A stretch of 64,000 nucleotides of DNA from Datnioides undecimradiatus (lineage: Eukaryota > Chordata > Actinopteri > Lobotiformes > Datnioididae): assembly GCA_008933995.1 (NCBI GenBank), contig WARS01003150.1:360246-424245 (forward strand), read 5' to 3'. Both the position numbers and the translations under genes were made by a program. Shown piece by piece: positions 61,040 to 64,000 of the stretch (positions are counted from its first letter, which is position 1; every line of letters begins with the position of its first letter). Below the pieces are notes generated by a model. It made no database searches, had not been told where the DNA came from, and saw only the letters and a program-made list of their open reading frames with translations.

Positions 61040-61683
61040 CAACGTAGTCGCAACACATCAGTTATTTAACGAGAATTTCAAGGGAAAAATCAGGGCTCAA
61101 AAACATTTTTCTGGATGATGTATTTCTCCTCCCCTCCCCTGCTCTCTTCCCTGGATCATTGCCCACCTGAATTGTCCACAATACCGCCTTGTGCACCACC
61201 AGCCCAATACACACTAAACATAAGTGAAGAAAACTTGGATGCAGAGGATGCGTTTCCATGACTACTGTCGAATCACGACTCATTAAGTTCCACCGTCGCT
61301 CCCTGGGATCCTCGCTGACATGTTTTATGAAGCCTGTGACACACACACACACGCAGGCCACTGAACGCGCTGAACAGAGGCGCACAGGCATCATTAACTC
61401 ACACACACTGTTGCTGCAGCTCATCAGAAAGTGACATACACAGGGTAAATATTTGGCTTGAACACAGTGCAAAGAGATGAGATGACGGGGGAATGATAAA
61501 AAGGCCCATAACCAGCTGTGTGCTGTTTCACAAAATGTGCTAGATTCATAATCAAAGTCCAATTTCATTCATGCAAGTTTATTGTTGTATCAATTAATTA
61601 TAACTACATAAGCTCAAGCGAGGGTATTACAGTCTGGGGGTGCATGATTCCTTTATGTGCCTTTAAATCTGTATTCCTATCTG

Positions 61684-61774
61684 CACGTGTACTGAGATTT
61701 GTAAATGTGTAAGCCAATTTCTAAATGCGCACATAGAGATCATTTTACACATTTGCAAATCTGATACACGCTGA
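61684..61774. repeat. Imperfect inverted repeat with ATTTGCAAAT core
   Basis: GATTTGTAAATGTGTA (61696-61711) and TACACATTTGCAAATC (61746-61761) are reverse complements with one mismatch. The pairing extends outward through CGTGTA/TACACG with a small bulge. A further ATTTGCAAAT lies at 61801-61810, exactly 50 bases after the one at 61751-61760. It could fold into a hairpin or be a decayed transposon end. Confidence 0.5.
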
Positions 61775-62952
61775 TTGCAGTAACACAACTATCCATTCAC
61801 ATTTGCAAATAGTTCTGCTTACAATCCTCATTTTTATCACAAATTCTTAAATAACTGCATTTAAAAGAAACAAAATTAAAAGACCAAAACATCATCTTGT
61901 TGCTATGAGTGTGTTGTCTCATGCCTTTCTCAGCGATCTGGATCTCACAATGACAAAAAAAGACGCCACAGTTATGAGAAAAGAATTGGAATTATGAATC
62001 TGTTCTCTAGTAATAATGAGAGAGAAAGTCAAAATTATGACATAAAGCCCTTTAGCCCATAAAGTTATTTTTTCTTTACTGAATACAGTGTGTTCCCACA
62101 TTATTGGCATTGCTAGACTTAAATACATTACTGCCAAAGAATGTGCTTCAACTGAATATTACCAGTTCAGAATGGACGGAAAGAACGAGTAAACTGCAGC
62201 ATGGTGGTTTCATGTGAAGATAACGGTGATAGTAAATGTCATCACACTGTACATGATTCAGTCCAGTTGTTCCAGTCGCCCAGTCTGCACCACTAGATGG
62301 TAGTAAGTCACAGTGTTTCAGCAGCCACCAGCCTAGCCACCACTATCAGCTTTGGATTATATAAGAGTTTTTATGCAGAGGCTAATCTAAGCATACCACA
62401 TCATCTGATATATGCTAATTTATGTGTCTATCTACGTCTACCATATTTCTTCCAGTTCAGTGGACCATAATCATCCAACTGAGACTGATTGTTTCTAAGT
62501 CAGGTACCATGTGCTCATGGGGTTTTAGTGTTGCATGTTCTAGCATTGCTGTGTGTACTGCAATGGCTGAATCAAACTCACTGCTTTCACTCAGTTGTGC
62601 AGAATACAGGAGATAGTTGTCACATTAAGGGTTGACCAGAACCTGTCAGAACTCCCTGTACTGAACCCGTCCACCCATCAACTTTGGAGTCTTGTCCTGA
62701 TCTTTGAAACATCTGTGGAGCCACATTTTCAAGGCTGATATTCCCGTTGTTGTTGTTTCTGTTGGGTCCCATTCACAAACCTGTCCTTTCATAGTGAGCA
62801 AAGACTATGTAAAAGATTGATGTAGGCTATTTGTCAGTTGGAAAACCAATATATGATCATGATAATGGGAAGAAGCTCTGATGAATCTCAAGTTGTGTCT
62901 CTGGGGTTTGTGTTTTTAAATCATTGGAAATGTTAAAATCACAAACCCACTG

Positions 62953-63140
62953 GTGTCATGGTTTTGAGTTGAGTTCCTTGTTTTTGGTTGGTTTCCTGTT
63001 TTATTTTGAAAGGATCGCCTAGTTCTGACCTTGCCTGCCTCAACCAACCACAACCCTAAGCCCCAACAATAAACTGTATATTCTCTGCTCCTTGTGTCTG
63101 TCTGCATTTGGGTCCCTCTCCTTGAGTCGCCCTGTTCCTC
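62953..63140 (+). repeat. Fragment of a teleost repeat with AATAAACTGTAT tail
   Basis: GTCATGGTTTTGAGTTGAGT, TTGGTTTCCTGTTTTATTTT, then AATAAACTGTATATTCTCTG and TCTGCATTTGGGTCC resembles the 3' part of a common teleost interspersed repeat whose tail leads into CTGCATTTGGGTCC. Diverged, non-coding. Confidence 0.4.
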
Positions 63141-64000
63141 TGTGTGGCACAGATCAGACAACGGGTCTAACCAAAGACACAGAAACATCTTCTGGTCCAG
63201 TTTATCTCACTTTGTTGTCTGCCTGACTCAGATGATTAAACACACCCACACACACACACCAGCAGGAAGAGAGCTACTCACGGAGTGGTGGTTTAGGGAG
63301 GCACAGGATCACTCCTCTTCAACCATTCACAGGTTCCAGCTTCTCAAATGTTTTTTCTGTTTGAAATGTCTGACCAATGGCCGTTAAGTTTCCAGCGAAT
63401 TTCTACATTTTGTGAGGCATTTTCAAAATAAACGTGTTTTCGCTGCAAACCAAAGGGCTTGGGACCATTACTGGCAGAGTAAGGAAGCTATTGTGCTTCA
63501 GTTGTAACATGGAGTGTGCACACAAATTGTTGTTTTCTTAACTTTGTCCACCACAGAGAAACATATAGGTCTCAGTGTCAAAGCATTTTTCATCCAAAAG
63601 CGGGCTTGTATTGAGCTAAACTTGAGTCTGTGGGGGAGTTTGACAGTTGCCCTGAGACTCATAGGTAGCCATGCACACTTCTCCCTACACCAATGGTGCA
63701 GCTTGCCGACAATGAGCAGTACATCCTTAATTTTTGACAGATCATCAGATCATATCTTCTTTTCCACTCCCCGTCAGAGGACACTTTTATCAAACATACA
63801 GACTTGACAAACCCTTATGAGTTAACCAAAGACTTGCAGGGATTATTTATTAGTGCCAGCAACACTTCAACACTGGTAGGTACATACCCGTACATATTCC
63901 CACATCTATGGCACTATCTACCCCAGTCGTACTAGTAGTATAGCAGAGGTAGTAGTAGTAGTTATCCCTTCAATAAACACACATAGTTTGTCTGAAAAGA

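Larger units (their letters stand above)
58506..61055 (+). other. slco4a1: Probable slco4a1 3' untranslated region
   Basis: Non-coding stretch after the stop codon. It contains a T/G-rich run, a CA microsatellite (58782-58811), an A12 run near 59020 and AT-rich sequence. The first canonical AATAAA I find is at 61034, so one long last exon of about 2.7 kb is plausible. An earlier end using a variant signal (for example AGTAAA near 59411) is equally compatible with the sequence. Confidence 0.4.
61056..64000. other. Downstream flank of slco4a1, no gene visible
   Basis: Contains the ATTTGCAAAT inverted repeat at 61.7 kb, a repeat fragment at 62.95-63.14 kb and TAG triplets at 63925-63962. No exon of a neighbour gene such as ntsr1 is recognisable on either strand. 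Confidence 0.5.

Noticed and set aside
61062-61568. 168-codon minus-strand frame downstream of slco4a1
   Set aside because: Contains a Val-Cys run from a CA microsatellite and no family motif; no splice or start support.

Overview
This window looks like nuclear DNA from a teleost fish, probably a percomorph, though the species cannot be named. The basis is a vertebrate gene split by GT-AG introns, dense CA/TG microsatellites, and several interspersed repeats whose wording I recognise from teleost genomes. There is no operon, CRISPR array, phage or bacterial gene structure.

Only one protein-coding gene can be supported: slco4a1 (solute carrier organic anion transporter 4A1, OATP4A1), on the + strand. 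Its start codon is at 46176 and its stop ends at 58505. I traced all 11 coding exons by hand. They join in frame through ten GT-AG introns with phases 1,2,1,2,1,2,0,2,1,0 and give a 773-residue, 12-membrane-segment transporter. It keeps the OATP signature in segment 6 and a ten-cysteine Kazal-type loop. A leader exon segment (45873-46175) carries three short upstream ORFs. The 3' untranslated region probably runs to an AATAAA at 61034.

Layout: 1-33.5 kb is non-coding with microsatellites and old repeats (a tRNA-like SINE at 3.1 kb, an L2-type LINE relic at 17.6 kb, a second LINE relic on the minus strand at 29.0 kb, a mariner-like MITE at 33.07 kb). A CpG-rich patch at 33.6-34.75 kb holds a TATA-like motif and a consensus splice donor; it is the best candidate in the window for the slco4a1 promoter and untranslated first exon, but this is inference. 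From 34.8 to 45.8 kb lies more non-coding DNA, including a piggyBac-like MITE with intact TTAA duplications at 42.3 kb. From 45.87 to about 61.06 kb is slco4a1, with a LINE relic in intron 7. From 61.1 to 64 kb no gene is visible.

I looked for human-locus neighbours (miR-1/miR-133a, GATA5, NTSR1) and saw none. No undescribed multi-gene system is evident. The most useful leads are the slco4a1 gene model, its candidate distal promoter, its leader uORFs, a basic, glycosylation-rich extension before the Kazal loop, and two well-preserved MITEs.
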